Assembly (NCBI GenBank): GCA_021802775.1
Contig: JAJZRJ010000010.1
Coordinates: 1-64,000, forward strand
Direction: 5' to 3'
Length of the DNA stretch: 64,000 nucleotides
Source of the DNA: Deltaproteobacteria bacterium
GTDB taxonomy: Bacteria > Desulfobacterota > Desulfobulbia > Desulfobulbales > Desulfurivibrionaceae
A program made the position numbers and the translations under genes. The notes beneath the pieces were generated by a model. It saw only the letters and a program-made list of their open reading frames with translations, was not told where the DNA came from and did no database searches. Positions 48,781 to 58,354 of this stretch are shown here, piece after piece; the first letter of the stretch is position 1; the number at the start of each line of letters is the position of its first letter.

Positions 48781-51700
48781 ATGCCTTTGGCAGCGGCACA
48801 GGAGGAAAAGGAGGTGGCCCGACAGCCGGCACGCCGGGCTGCTGCCGGCCTTCGCCTCCGCCATGTCCGCTGGGCTCCGTGCGTTGCCGTCTTCTTGAGC
48901 CAGGTCGCTTCCCCGCTTTTGCCCCTTGCCTTGGCGGCCGCGCCGCCGGAACCGGTGCCGCACCGGGAGATTATCCAGCAGGGGGCGAAACCTGCGGCCC
49001 GGTGGAAAACCCTGTGGGACGAGGCCCGGGCGCAGGCCCGTGCCGGGCATCCTGCCGTGGCTGCCGGTCTCTATGAAGAGGTGCTCCGCCGCAAGGGGGA
49101 TATCGAGGAGGCGCGCTGGGAGTTGGCGCGCATCTGGCTGATGCTGAAAAAAACGGAACGGGCGCTCCCGCATCTGGAACGGCTGGTGGAGACGGCCCCG
49201 GCCAACGGCGACTATCGTAACGCCTTGGCCGGCGCGTTGCAGCAACGCGGACTTTACGGCCGGAGTGTGGAGTTGTTCGGCCGGGTGTTGGAGACGGCGC
49301 CGGAGAATGCCGCGGCACTCAAAGGAATCAGCGAGGGGTTGCTGGCCTTGGGCAGGCGCGGCGAAGCCGTTCCCTATCTCGAACGCTGGTACGCGGTGGC
49401 CCCGGCGGCGCCGGGATTGCGCCGGCTGCTGGCGGAGACCTTCTACGAGCAGGGGCTTTATGAAAAGGCGCGGCCCCTTCTGGCGGATTTGGCTGCCGCC
49501 TCCCCTGACCAGGAGACCCTCCGGCGGGCGGCCATCAGCCACGCGAAGCTCGGCCTTGGCCCCCAGGCGGCGGAGTACTGGAAAAAGGTGTTGCGCCGGG
49601 AACCGGCCAGCAAGGAGGCGCAGGCCTTTTTGGCGGAGTATTATGAAAAGGAGGGGCAGGGCGACGAGGCCCTGGCCTTTCTGCTCCCCCGTCTGGCGCG
49701 GGAGCCGGACAACGCGGGGCTGCTGAAAAGGGTTGGGCAGCTCTATCTCAATATGGGCCAGCAGGCGCGGGCCTTGCCGTACTTTGAGCGGTACGTGGAA
49801 TTGAAACCCGGAGACCGGGAAACGCTCCGGCTGGTGGTGGATCTCCACGCCGCCCTTGGCAACCGGGCCGAGGCCCTGGCCGGCCTGGAACGGCTGCTGG
49901 CCGTAGAGCCCCAGCTTGAGCTGGCGAAACTCAAGCAGGCTGCCTATCTGTACGAGGCCCAGGGGCAGATGGACCGCGCCCTGCCGTTGTATGAGCGGAT
50001 TATCGCGAGCACCCCCGACGATCCGGAGATTCTCTCCCGGCTGGCCCAGGCGCTTTCCGCCGTGGGCGACGACCAGGCGGCGCAGTCCGTGTGGGAACAG
50101 CTCGGCAAACGCCAGAAACTTCTCGACGCCCTGGAAGGGCTTCATGGCCAGGAACCGGCCAACCGCGTGGTTATGCTGAAATTGGCCACCATGTATCTGG
50201 CCAAGGATGCCCTGGAAAAAAGCCGGCAGATGTTCGATAAGCTCGCCGCCGCCGGGGAACAGAGTCCGAACCTCCTGGCGGCACGGGCGAGCTATTATGA
50301 ACGGACCGGTCAGCTTGACCATGCCTTGATGGATTACGAGGCCGCACTAAGGTCGTGGCCATCACGGCACGAACTGCGGCTGCGTTGCCTGCAGCTGGCC
50401 GGCATTTTGGGCGATGTCGGCCGGGTTACGGCGCATGCCGAGAACCTTGCTGCGGCCCAGGAGCGGGGCGAGGCGGTGCCGTCTTTCCATTTGGCCGTGG
50501 CCAATGGTTATCGTGACGGCGGGCTGTGGGAGCGGGCAGCAGGAATGTACGGGCAGGCGCTCGCTCAGGCCGCCGGCCCACCGGAGCGGGCGGGGATTCT
50601 GCTGGAATTCACCCAGCTCTACCAGCAGGCCGGTCGCGTGTACGAGGCGGAGCAGGCGGCGCGCTTGGCGCTGTTGGAGGCGCCTGGCAACCGGGATGCT
50701 TTTTGGCGGTTGTTTGAACTGGCCTTGCAGCGGAAGGCCTTTGATGAGGCCGACATCTGGTTGTCACAACTGGAGGCGCACAACCGGCAAGGCGACAACG
50801 TGACGGAGCGGACCAGGGCCGCGGCTTTCCAGGCAGGGGAGATGCGGGCCCGACTCTTTTCGGCCCAGGGGAAGCACAAGGAGGCGATCAGAAAATTGCA
50901 GGCCATGCTGGCCGGACTGCCGGCACCCGTGGCCGGCCAGGCCACATCGCAGCAGGGGCGGCTGCGCCATGACCTCACGGTCCTGCTGGGCCGTTCGCTG
51001 CTGGCGGTTGGCCGGGCGACGGAGGCGGCGGCGCTGATACGACCGGAATGGTCGGGTAACCGGGAGAATCTGGCGGCCGCGGTGTTGCTCATGGAGATTC
51101 ATGCCGCCTTGGGCCAGGAACAGCGGGTCAGAGAGATTTTTGTCCAGGTCCGTGAGGCCGCGCAGGAGGATGCTGCCCGGTTGGTCGAGCTGATCCGGCT
51201 CTGCCGCCAGGCCGGCCGTTTTGCCGAGGTGCTGACCTTGGCCTGGGTGCAACCGGAACTGCTTGGCCGTTCCCTGGTGGTGCAGCGGGCCGTGATCGAG
51301 GCGGCGGTCAACCGTGGCGAACAGGAGCAGGCCTTGGTCGTGCTGGCGGAATTGAGCGAACGCTATCCTGCGGAATATGATCTCGTCTTGCGGCGCAGCG
51401 AGATTCTGGCGCAGCGCGGCCGTCTGGCCGAGGCGCTGGAGACCCTCGACCGGTTGCCGGTCACCCGCCGGCAGCAGCCGGAATCCCGCCTGCTGCGGGC
51501 GCGCATCCAGTGGACCATGGGGGAACGGGCAGCAGCTCTGCAAACCTTGCGGGATGCGTTGGTTCCGTCGGTGGAAGATGAGCTCCTTGTTGCCGGTCAG
51601 GCCCAGGGCCTGGTCTTGCCGGTGGTTGAGCCGCCAAGCCTCTGGTCACGGATGCTGGCGGGTACCGAGGAGCCGATGCCGGTGACGGCCGTAGTGATGG

Positions 51701-52950
51701 CGCCCCAGCGCCTGCTGGACGAGGCAGCCGCTCCGGCCGGCCTCAGCCGTGTTGCCACGCCATTCTATGCCCGTTATCAGTGGCAACGGCGGATCGGGGC
51801 CGAGTCGCGGGCCAAGAGCGCGGTGGAGCGCCGTGAGTACTATGCCGCGGCCAAGGAATACGAGCGACTGGTGCGGGAGTATCCGACCGACGGGTCGGTT
51901 CTCTATGACCTGGCTGGAGTCTACAGCAAGCTGGATCAGCCTGTGGAAGAAGCCGCACTCTATCGTACCCTGCGGGCCCGGGGCGAGGAATATCCCGGTC
52001 TCAACGCTGCCGCCGAGCGGAATCGCCTGCAGCGTCAGCCCCACTCGGCGGTCTCCTACCGTTCTCTGCGTGAAGAAGGGCGCGGCGGTTACAAGGCCAT
52101 GCAGCAGGAGCGGGTGGCGTTGGCCCACCGTTTTGCTCCCGGGTTGCAGCAGGAGGTCACCGCCAACCTTGCCCGGATCGATTATCAGGCCACCGACCGT
52201 GAGACTTCGGTCAAGGCGAATCGGGCCGAAGCGAGCTATGCGAGACGGCTTTTCCCGGGGTTGACCCTCACCGCCGGCGGTGGGATTTCGTCGCTGGAGG
52301 ATGGTGGCGGTGATGCCATGCTCGCCCGTTGTTCCGTGGCCGGTGATCTGGGTGATCGAGTGTGGAGCAGCCTCTCCTACCGGCGGGATGTGGTCGAGGA
52401 TACGGTGGCGAGCCTCACCCGCGCCATTGTTCAGGAGGCAGTGAACGCCGGCCTGGGGGTGGACCTCCTGCCCCGGTTACAGGTGGGCGGTGGCTACGAC
52501 TATACCGGTTTTTCCGACAACAACTGGACCCAAGGCTACGACCTGTGGGCATCGTACATCCTGATTACCGATCCCACCCTGCTGCAGGTGAGCTATACTT
52601 ATGATTTCAAGGATTCCCTTGAGGCGCCGCGATTGGGCCCGCCACTGGCCGACGGCTTTGCCAGCGACGATCATCCCTATTGGGCGCCACGGAGCTATTG
52701 GCAGAAGCGGTTCAAGGTCTTCTTCCGTCATCAGTTGGGCGATGACCCTTATGGCCGTGAGGCGCCGCGTTATTACACGGCATCCTACACCATGACCTAC
52801 GATTCCCGCGGCTACCCCCAGCAGACGTGGGAAGGGAGTTTTTTTGTCGAATGGCTGCCCGGTGTGCTGCTGGAGGCCTCGGCCGAGGTCACCACCGGCC
52901 AGGAATATCGCAGTCGTAATTTCTTCTTTTCCCTGATCCGCCGCTGGTAA
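48781..52950 (+). CDS. Giant TPR protein with C-terminal outer-membrane barrel (PgaA/BcsC/PelB-like)
   Basis: This 1389-residue protein has an N-terminal signal-like segment (WAPCVAVFLSQVASPLLPLALAAAP, residues about 31-55), then more than twenty TPR-type helical repeats through about residue 1080, then a strand-rich C-terminus with alternating aromatic residues (YDLWASYILITDPTLLQVSYTYDF; YYTASYTMTYDSRGYP) ending in Trp, as outer-membrane barrels do. This layout is that of synthase-dependent exopolysaccharide secretion porins. No synthase gene is next to it; the upstream aminotransferase is co-directional. The polymer and partners are unknown. The ATG at 48781 replaces a much longer open frame. 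Confidence 0.8.
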   Translation: MPLAAAQEEKEVARQPARRAAAGLRLRHVRWAPCVAVFLSQVASPLLPLALAAAPPEPVPHREIIQQGAKPAARWKTLWDEARAQARAGHPAVAAGLYEEVLRRKGDIEEARWELARIWLMLKKTERALPHLERLVETAPANGDYRNALAGALQQRGLYGRSVELFGRVLETAPENAAALKGISEGLLALGRRGEAVPYLERWYAVAPAAPGLRRLLAETFYEQGLYEKARPLLADLAAASPDQETLRRAAISHAKLGLGPQAAEYWKKVLRREPASKEAQAFLAEYYEKEGQGDEALAFLLPRLAREPDNAGLLKRVGQLYLNMGQQARALPYFERYVELKPGDRETLRLVVDLHAALGNRAEALAGLERLLAVEPQLELAKLKQAAYLYEAQGQMDRALPLYERIIASTPDDPEILSRLAQALSAVGDDQAAQSVWEQLGKRQKLLDALEGLHGQEPANRVVMLKLATMYLAKDALEKSRQMFDKLAAAGEQSPNLLAARASYYERTGQLDHALMDYEAALRSWPSRHELRLRCLQLAGILGDVGRVTAHAENLAAAQERGEAVPSFHLAVANGYRDGGLWERAAGMYGQALAQAAGPPERAGILLEFTQLYQQAGRVYEAEQAARLALLEAPGNRDAFWRLFELALQRKAFDEADIWLSQLEAHNRQGDNVTERTRAAAFQAGEMRARLFSAQGKHKEAIRKLQAMLAGLPAPVAGQATSQQGRLRHDLTVLLGRSLLAVGRATEAAALIRPEWSGNRENLAAAVLLMEIHAALGQEQRVREIFVQVREAAQEDAARLVELIRLCRQAGRFAEVLTLAWVQPELLGRSLVVQRAVIEAAVNRGEQEQALVVLAELSERYPAEYDLVLRRSEILAQRGRLAEALETLDRLPVTRRQQPESRLLRARIQWTMGERAAALQTLRDALVPSVEDELLVAGQAQGLVLPVVEPPSLWSRMLAGTEEPMPVTAVVMAPQRLLDEAAAPAGLSRVATPFYARYQWQRRIGAESRAKSAVERREYYAAAKEYERLVREYPTDGSVLYDLAGVYSKLDQPVEEAALYRTLRARGEEYPGLNAAAERNRLQRQPHSAVSYRSLREEGRGGYKAMQQERVALAHRFAPGLQQEVTANLARIDYQATDRETSVKANRAEASYARRLFPGLTLTAGGGISSLEDGGGDAMLARCSVAGDLGDRVWSSLSYRRDVVEDTVASLTRAIVQEAVNAGLGVDLLPRLQVGGGYDYTGFSDNNWTQGYDLWASYILITDPTLLQVSYTYDFKDSLEAPRLGPPLADGFASDDHPYWAPRSYWQKRFKVFFRHQLGDDPYGREAPRYYTASYTMTYDSRGYPQQTWEGSFFVEWLPGVLLEASAEVTTGQEYRSRNFFFSLIRRW

Positions 52951-53143
52951 GAAGCCTTCTTGCAATCGCCCCGGAGGTGTGGTACTTTCGGGAACTGTTG
53001 CCGCAAGGTGTTCGCAGTGCCGCCGTTTTTCGGGCCATGACCCGAGGAAACGGCTTCGTTTTTTTATCGGTTCCGCCAGGCGGCCAACCCGAAGGAATGG
53101 TACCGCCGGGTGCGGCTGCTTTTTTTGGTATGGAGGAAGAGAG

Positions 53144-53626
53144 ATGGTCGAACGGATTCCCATGACCCAGCAGGGTCACGAAAAGCTGCGCCAGGAGCTG
53201 AACCAGCTGCAGAGGGTGGAGCGGATCGCGGTGATCGAGGCGATCGAGCGGGCCCGTGAGCATGGCGACCTGCGGGAAAACGCCGAGTACCACGCGGCCA
53301 AGGAGCGGCAGGGCCACGTCGAGGGCCGGATCATGGAACTCAAGGACAAGCTGAGCCGGGCCGAGGTCATCGATTGCACCGCCATCGACTGCAAACGGGT
53401 GGTCTTTGGTGCGGTGGTGACCGTGGTCGATCTCGATACCGACGGCGAGGCCCGCTATCAGCTGCTGGGGCCGGAGGAAGCGAATGTGGAGCAGGGCAGC
53501 ATCTCGGTGCTCTCGCCGCTGGGCCGCTCGATGATCGGCAAGTGCGTCGGCGACGAGGTGACCGTCAAGACGCCGGGCGGGATCCGGCAGTTTGAAATTC
53601 TCGATATCTCGCGGCCGGCGGAGTAA
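53144..53626 (+). CDS. greA: Transcription elongation factor GreA
   Basis: This 160-residue protein has the N-terminal coiled coil (MTQQGHEKLRQELNQLQRVERIAVIEAIERAREHGDLRENAEYHAAKERQ) whose acidic tip rescues backtracked RNA polymerase, and the FKBP-like C-terminal domain (LSPLGRSMIGKCVGDEVTVKTPGG). The ATG at 53144 follows GGAGGAAGAG; the frame open upstream is not supported. The 190 bp before it hold an AAACG/CGTTT stem with T-run near 53050-53065 and another T-run at 53121-53127, possibly weak terminators of the preceding gene. Confidence 0.94.
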   Translation: MVERIPMTQQGHEKLRQELNQLQRVERIAVIEAIERAREHGDLRENAEYHAAKERQGHVEGRIMELKDKLSRAEVIDCTAIDCKRVVFGAVVTVVDLDTDGEARYQLLGPEEANVEQGSISVLSPLGRSMIGKCVGDEVTVKTPGGIRQFEILDISRPAE

Positions 53627-53629
53627 GCG

Positions 53630-54235
53630 TCAGCCATCTGCCTGTTTATCGTTGTGTGTCAGGATTCCTTCCAGGAAAATCGCGCTGATCTGGGCCGCTG
53701 CCTCGTCGATGGTGTAGCCGTGGTCCGGGGAGAGCACCCACAGTCGGGCGGTCTCGTCCAGGGCCCCGAAAAAGGCGCGCTTGAAGACGCCCGGCAACAC
53801 GTTGGCGCGGAAAATCCCCGTCTCCATCCCCTTCTTCACAATGGCAGAGACGATATCCACGTATTCGATGAACTTGGTGTTGCGGTATTCCCGCATGAAC
53901 TTGTTGCACTGCCGCAGTTCCATCTGCAGCACCTCGGCCAGTTCCCGCTTCTCTTCCATCATCCGCAGGTGATGGAGGGAGAAGATCCGCAGCATCTCGC
54001 AGGGGTCGCTCTCCTGTTCGATGAGCAGCTTGACTTCTAAAATGATCTTGCCGATCTCCTCCTCGAAAAGCGAGATGAGGATGTCGTATTTGTTGTTGAA
54101 ATAAAGGTAGATGGTGCCGTCGGCGACCTGCGCCTCCTTGGCGATATCGGAGATGCGGGCGTTATAGAAGCCCTTGCGGGAGAAGACCTTGATCGCGGCA
54201 TCAATGATTTTTGAATGTTTGTCAGCCGTGCGCAT
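53630..54235 (-). CDS. TetR-family regulator, FadR (Bacillus)-like
   Basis: This 201-residue regulator has the helix-turn-helix IIDAAIKVFSRKGFYNARISDIAKEAQVADGTIYLYFNNKYDILISLFEEEIG, very close to the acyl-CoA-responsive FadR of Bacillus, and a helical ligand domain with LEVLQMELRQCN-type similarity. In that family acyl-CoA binding releases DNA and induces fatty-acid degradation. An operator-like palindrome lies 36 bp upstream of its start, so it is probably autoregulated. Targets elsewhere are not visible here. Confidence 0.88.
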   Translation of the reverse strand: MRTADKHSKIIDAAIKVFSRKGFYNARISDIAKEAQVADGTIYLYFNNKYDILISLFEEEIGKIILEVKLLIEQESDPCEMLRIFSLHHLRMMEEKRELAEVLQMELRQCNKFMREYRNTKFIEYVDIVSAIVKKGMETGIFRANVLPGVFKRAFFGALDETARLWVLSPDHGYTIDEAAAQISAIFLEGILTHNDKQADG

Positions 54236-54270
54236 GGGAAGTGGAAGGAGAAGTATTACAATGTGTTATG

Positions 54271-54288
54271 TGAATGTAGTCTCATTCA
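54271..54288. promoter_or_regulatory. FadR-type operator upstream of tetR gene
   Basis: TGAATGTAGTCTCATTCA is an 18-bp palindrome with arms TGAATG and CATTCA. It matches the TGAATGA-N4-TCATTCA box of Bacillus and Thermus FadR proteins at all arm positions but one. Its place 36-53 bp upstream of the regulator start supports autoregulation. Confidence 0.75.
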
Positions 54289-54394
54289 TTCAGGTCATGA
54301 TAGAAAAACGGCATGGCGGTGTCAAGTTGAAAATGGCTGGTTGAAAATGGCTGGCGGGTCGTTTCCGGTTGCCTGTCCGGCCCCGCCTTCCCTC

Positions 54395-54424
54395 TTGACA
54401 AGCGGCGCCGGGAGCAAGTAGGTT
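54395..54424 (+). promoter_or_regulatory. Possible purD promoter
   Basis: TTGACA (54395-54400) and TAGGTT (54419-54424) are spaced by 18 bp, about 65 bp before purD. The -10 is imperfect. Confidence 0.4.
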
Positions 54425-54489
54425 GCAGTCGAACTGGCGCCCCCGGCCGGTTATTTCATTCTGATACACGTTGCCCGGAAGGAGGGGCC

Positions 54490-55764
54490 ATGAAAATACT
54501 GGTTGTCGGGTCGGGCGGGCGTGAGCACGCCCTGGTGTGGAAACTGCGGCAGTCGCCGCGGGTAAGCGAGGTCTTTTGCGCGCCGGGCAATGCCGGGATC
54601 GCGCAACTTGCCGCCTGTGTCCCGCTTGCGGCCACCGATGTCGCCGGCCTTGCCGCCTTTGCCAAGGCGCAGGGGATCGGCCTGACCTTCGTCGGTCCCG
54701 AAGCACCGCTCACCGAGGGCATTGTCGATCGTTTCGAGCAGGAAGGGTTGCGGGTCTTCGGCCCCCGCCAAGGGGCGGCGCAGTTGGAGGGCAGCAAGGT
54801 CTTCATGAAGGCGCTGCTCAAGAAATACAACATCCCTTCGGCGCAGTACGAGGTTTTTGACCACCGCGATCAGGCGGTGGCCTATCTTGAGCGGCTCGCC
54901 ATGCCGGTGGTGGTGAAGGCCGATGGCCTCGCCGCCGGCAAGGGAGTCATCGTGGCGCAGACCAAGGCAGAGGCGGTGGCCGCGGTTGATTTGATCATGG
55001 CGGATCGCGCCTTTGGCAAGGCCGGCGACCGGGTGGTGATCGAGGAGTTCCTGGCCGGCGAGGAGGCCTCCTTTCTGGCCTTCAGCGACGGCACCACCGT
55101 GCTGCCGCTGCCGTCTTCCCAGGACCACAAGGCGATTTTCGACGATGATCGCGGCCCCAATACCGGCGGCATGGGCGCCTATTCGCCGGCGCCGGTGGTG
55201 ACCCCGGAGTTGCACGAGCAGGTGATGGCCGAGGTGATGCTGCCCACGGTGCGGGCCCTGGCCGCCGAAGGCCATCCCTACAAAGGGGTTCTCTACGCCG
55301 GGCTGATGATCAAGGACGGCCACGCCAAGGTGCTTGAGTTCAACTGCCGCTTCGGCGATCCCGAGGCGCAGCCGTTGCTCATGCGGCTTGCCTCCGATCT
55401 GGTGGAGGTAGTCGAGGCGGTGATCGACGGCCGGCTCGATACGGTGCAACTGGCCATCGATCCGCGACCCACGGTCTGCGTGGTGATGGCGGCCGGCGGC
55501 TATCCGGGCAATTACGAGAAGGGCAAGGTCATCAGCGGCATCGAAGCGGCCGAGAAGGTGGAAGGGGTGCGGGTGTTCCATGCCGGCACCGCGATGAAAG
55601 ACGGCAAGGTGGTCACTGCCGGCGGTCGAGTGCTGGGGGTGACGGCCATCGCCGGCACCCTTACCGCTGCCATTGCTCAAGCCTACGAGGCAGTGGGCCG
55701 GATAAGCTGGGAAGGCTGCCAGTACCGCAAGGACATCGGCCGGAAGGCTCTGCGCCGTCAGTAG
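54490..55764 (+). CDS. purD: Phosphoribosylamine-glycine ligase
   Basis: This 424-residue ATP-grasp enzyme makes glycinamide ribonucleotide. It begins MKILVVGSGGREHALVWKLRQSP, and has the ATP-grasp segments PVVVKADGLAAGKGVIVA, IEEFLAGEEASFLAFSDG, GGMGAYSPAP and EFNCRFGDPEAQ. GGAAGGAGG precedes the ATG. It is followed by purE, 74 bp downstream. Confidence 0.96.
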   Translation: MKILVVGSGGREHALVWKLRQSPRVSEVFCAPGNAGIAQLAACVPLAATDVAGLAAFAKAQGIGLTFVGPEAPLTEGIVDRFEQEGLRVFGPRQGAAQLEGSKVFMKALLKKYNIPSAQYEVFDHRDQAVAYLERLAMPVVVKADGLAAGKGVIVAQTKAEAVAAVDLIMADRAFGKAGDRVVIEEFLAGEEASFLAFSDGTTVLPLPSSQDHKAIFDDDRGPNTGGMGAYSPAPVVTPELHEQVMAEVMLPTVRALAAEGHPYKGVLYAGLMIKDGHAKVLEFNCRFGDPEAQPLLMRLASDLVEVVEAVIDGRLDTVQLAIDPRPTVCVVMAAGGYPGNYEKGKVISGIEAAEKVEGVRVFHAGTAMKDGKVVTAGGRVLGVTAIAGTLTAAIAQAYEAVGRISWEGCQYRKDIGRKALRRQ

Positions 55765-55792
55765 CCAGCCGTATATCAACAAAAACATCACA

Positions 55793-55816
55793 ACGCGAAG
55801 ACGCAGAGGCGCGAGG
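55793..55816. repeat. Octamer tandem repeat between purD and purE
   Basis: The purine-rich sequence contains three imperfect 8-mers of the form ACGCGAAG, ACGCAGAG, GCGCGAGG. Similar GCAGAG-type short repeats are scattered through many environmental bacterial genomes. Purpose unknown. Confidence 0.4.
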
Positions 55817-55838
55817 TTAACAGCAAAGGAGTGTGGAG

Positions 55839-56324
55839 ATGATCAGCATCGTCATGGGCAGTGACTCGGATCTGCCGGTTCTGCAAGGCTGCATCGACAC
55901 CCTGAAAGGCCTGGGCATCCCCTATGAAGTGACCGTGGCCTCGGCTCACCGCACACCGGCCAAGGCGATGCAGCTCGCCACGACCGCGCGGGAGCGGGGG
56001 GTGAAGGTGATCATCGCCGCGGCCGGCATAGCCGCCCATCTCGCCGGGGTGCTGGCGGCTCACACCACTTTGCCGGTGATCGGCGTGCCGGTGGATGGCT
56101 CGGCCCTGAACGGCCTTGATGCGTTGCTCTCCACGGTGCAGATGCCGCCGGGTGTTCCGGTGGCCGCCATGGCCATCGGCAAGGCCGGGGCCAGGAACGC
56201 CGCCATCTTCGCGGCGCAGATCCTGGCGACCAGTGATGCGGCCCTGGCCGAGAAGTTGGCGGACATGAAGGCGGCGATGGCCCGCGAGGTCGAGGAAAAG
56301 GCCAAGAAGGTCGAGGCGCTGTAG
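55839..56324 (+). CDS. purE: N5-carboxyaminoimidazole ribonucleotide mutase
   Basis: This 161-residue class I PurE has [82 protein letters not shown], the substrate and catalytic regions. The ATG at 55839 is placed 8 nt after AAGGAG; an upstream GTG at 55833 is possible. In class I organisms it works with PurK, not seen here. Confidence 0.95.
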   Translation: MISIVMGSDSDLPVLQGCIDTLKGLGIPYEVTVASAHRTPAKAMQLATTARERGVKVIIAAAGIAAHLAGVLAAHTTLPVIGVPVDGSALNGLDALLSTVQMPPGVPVAAMAIGKAGARNAAIFAAQILATSDAALAEKLADMKAAMAREVEEKAKKVEAL

Positions 56325-56351
56325 CTCGCAAAGGGGGGTGGAGGAACAGCC

Positions 56352-56984
56352 ATGAGCGGGGTCGAGGAGCCTTCCACCACACTCTCTTCGGCGGAGTTGG
56401 CACGAGCCCTGGCCGTCATCAAGGCCGGCGGCGTGGTCGCCTTCCCGACCGAGACCTATTATGGATTGGCCGTGGACCCCTTCAGCCGGCAGGCCCTTTC
56501 CCGGCTCTTTGCCCTGAAGCGGCGACCGCCGGATAAACCGGTGCTGACCCTCATCGACAAGGAGGAGCAGTTGTCGCTGCTTGCCAGCCATGTCCCCGAT
56601 CTTTACCGTCCGTTGATGCGCGCCTTCTGGCCAGGGCCGTTGACCCTGGTCTTCGATGCGGTGCCTGACTTGCCGGTGATCCTGACCGGCTATACCGGCA
56701 CCGTCGGGGTCCGGATTTCCTCTCATCCCATCGCCCGTCAACTGGTTGCCGCTGCCGGGCAACCGCTTACCGCGACCAGCGCCAATTATTCCGGCCAGCT
56801 CCCTGCTCTCACCGCTGATGAGGTGGTGGATCAGCTTGGCCTTGATGTGGATCTCATCCTCCAGGGGGGAAGCACCGCAGGCGGATCAGGCTCTACCATC
56901 GTCGGCCTGGCCGAAACGGGTCTTGTCGAGCTGCGGCCCGGGGTGATCCCCTTTGCTGCGGTGCTGGAACAGGCAGGGCTCTAG
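56352..56984 (+). CDS. tsaC: L-threonylcarbamoyladenylate synthase (TsaC/Sua5 family)
   Basis: This 210-residue YrdC-domain protein makes the TC-AMP intermediate of t6A tRNA modification. It has GGVVAFPTETYYGLAVDPFS, LKRRPPDKPVLTLI, FWPGPLTLVF, VGVRISSHPIARQL and the AVSGTSAN-like ATSANYSGQ. It is the short form without the Sua5 C-terminal domain. tsaE lies 3 kb downstream on the other strand. Confidence 0.9.
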   Translation: MSGVEEPSTTLSSAELARALAVIKAGGVVAFPTETYYGLAVDPFSRQALSRLFALKRRPPDKPVLTLIDKEEQLSLLASHVPDLYRPLMRAFWPGPLTLVFDAVPDLPVILTGYTGTVGVRISSHPIARQLVAAAGQPLTATSANYSGQLPALTADEVVDQLGLDVDLILQGGSTAGGSGSTIVGLAETGLVELRPGVIPFAAVLEQAGL

Positions 56985-57149
56985 GCGGCGTGGGCGAGGA
57001 GGATTTTTCGCCGGCTCTATATCCGGCTGTTGCGGCCCAAAGCCCGAGAATAAGATTTGCTGTGGGCGCGGCAAGTTTGCTATCATCTGAAAACAACATC
57101 GTGGTGCGACATTGTGCCGGATTATGAGCCCAATCCATTGGGGACGACT

Positions 57150-57476
57150 ATGAGTGAGTTGCGGTGGGATAGAAATTTCGCTCTGGAACAGGCCGGGGAC
57201 GACGAAGAGATCCTGGCGGAGTTGCTGGAACTCTTTCATCACTCGGCCCTTGCTGATCTCGATAAGATCAAAGCCGGCGCGGCGGACAAGAACCCGGTGG
57301 CCATGGGCGAGGCGGCCCACAGCATCAAGGGGGCGGCCGCCAGCCTTGGCGTGGAGGCAGTGCGGGTGCTGGCCCATGAAATCGAGAAGGCCGGACGCGG
57401 CGGCGATCTGGCTGGCGCCCTTCAGCCCCTGCCGGCGCTCGAACAGCTGCTTCAGCAGCTTGGGTCCATGAAATAG
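57150..57476 (+). CDS. Hpt phosphotransfer protein
   Basis: This 108-residue four-helix protein carries the phosphoacceptor His57 in AAHSIKGAAASLG, the classic Hpt site. It has no other domain. The two following genes encode an HDOD protein and a hybrid histidine kinase with a receiver, so it is the natural shuttle of that kinase's phosphoryl groups. The ATG at 57150 fits; the longer frame upstream does not. Confidence 0.9.
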   Translation: MSELRWDRNFALEQAGDDEEILAELLELFHHSALADLDKIKAGAADKNPVAMGEAAHSIKGAAASLGVEAVRVLAHEIEKAGRGGDLAGALQPLPALEQLLQQLGSMK

Positions 57477-57504
57477 CGCGCAGGCTCCGGCACAGCACCC
57501 CGTC

Positions 57505-58347
57505 ATGATGACCGCCAAGGACATCGTCAAGAAGTACAGCGACACCAGAACGTTGCCCCTTGTGGCAATCAAGGTGACGCAGCTCGTCAACGACGAGCGG
57601 AGTACGATGCGCGATTTCGAGGAGGTCATCAAGCTCGATCCGGTGCTGGTCACCCGTTTGCTGCGCCTGGTGAACAGCCCTTACTTCGGCCTCGTCCAGA
57701 AGGTGGAATCGATCTCCAAGGCCGTGGTCTTCTGCGGCATGAAGCAGTTGCGCAATCTGGTGGCGGTGGAGGCCCTGCGCCGCATGTTCCAGGGCGGCGA
57801 CGAGTTTTTCTCCCGGGAAAAGCTCTGGCTCCATTCCGCCACCGTCGCCATCCTGGCCGAGATGATCGCCCGGCGCATCTTCGCCATTTCCGCCGAAGAG
57901 GTCTTTCTGGCCGGCATCATCCACGACATCGGCCTGGTCGCCGAGGATCAGGTGGCCGGGCAATTATTGCGCGAGGCCGCCAAGGCGGTCCAGCAGGGTA
58001 AGGGCGATCTGGTCCAGTGCGAGCAGGAGATCATCGGCACCAACCATTGCGAGGTGGGCGTGGCGCTGGCCCGCGACTGGAAGCTGCCGGACGAGGTGTT
58101 GAAGGCCATCAGGTATCACCACGACACCAGCCGGAAGATGCCGCTCAAGAGCGTGGCCAGCATCGTGCTGTTGGCCGAGTACATGGCCGCCAAGATGCGG
58201 TACGCCCCTGTTCCCGGCGCGCCGGTGCCGACGCTGCCCGAAGACCTTGCCCGCCACGTCAAGAATATGATGGCCAATTACAAAATCATTATTCGCGATT
58301 TGCCCAGCGAGATGGCCAAGGCCAGGGAACTCTACCATATCGACTAG
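57505..58347 (+). CDS. HDOD-domain protein
   Basis: This 280-residue protein is an HDOD (HD-related output) domain: VTQLVNDERSTMRDFEEVIKLDPVLVTRLLRLVNSPYFGLVQKVESISKAVVFCGMKQLRNLV, then the HD-like VFLAGIIHDIGLVAEDQ. HDOD proteins act in signalling, often with two-component systems, with no settled enzymatic activity. It lies between Hpt and hybrid-kinase genes in one unit. Confidence 0.9.
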   Translation: MMTAKDIVKKYSDTRTLPLVAIKVTQLVNDERSTMRDFEEVIKLDPVLVTRLLRLVNSPYFGLVQKVESISKAVVFCGMKQLRNLVAVEALRRMFQGGDEFFSREKLWLHSATVAILAEMIARRIFAISAEEVFLAGIIHDIGLVAEDQVAGQLLREAAKAVQQGKGDLVQCEQEIIGTNHCEVGVALARDWKLPDEVLKAIRYHHDTSRKMPLKSVASIVLLAEYMAAKMRYAPVPGAPVPTLPEDLARHVKNMMANYKIIIRDLPSEMAKARELYHID

Positions 58348-58354
58348 CCCCACG

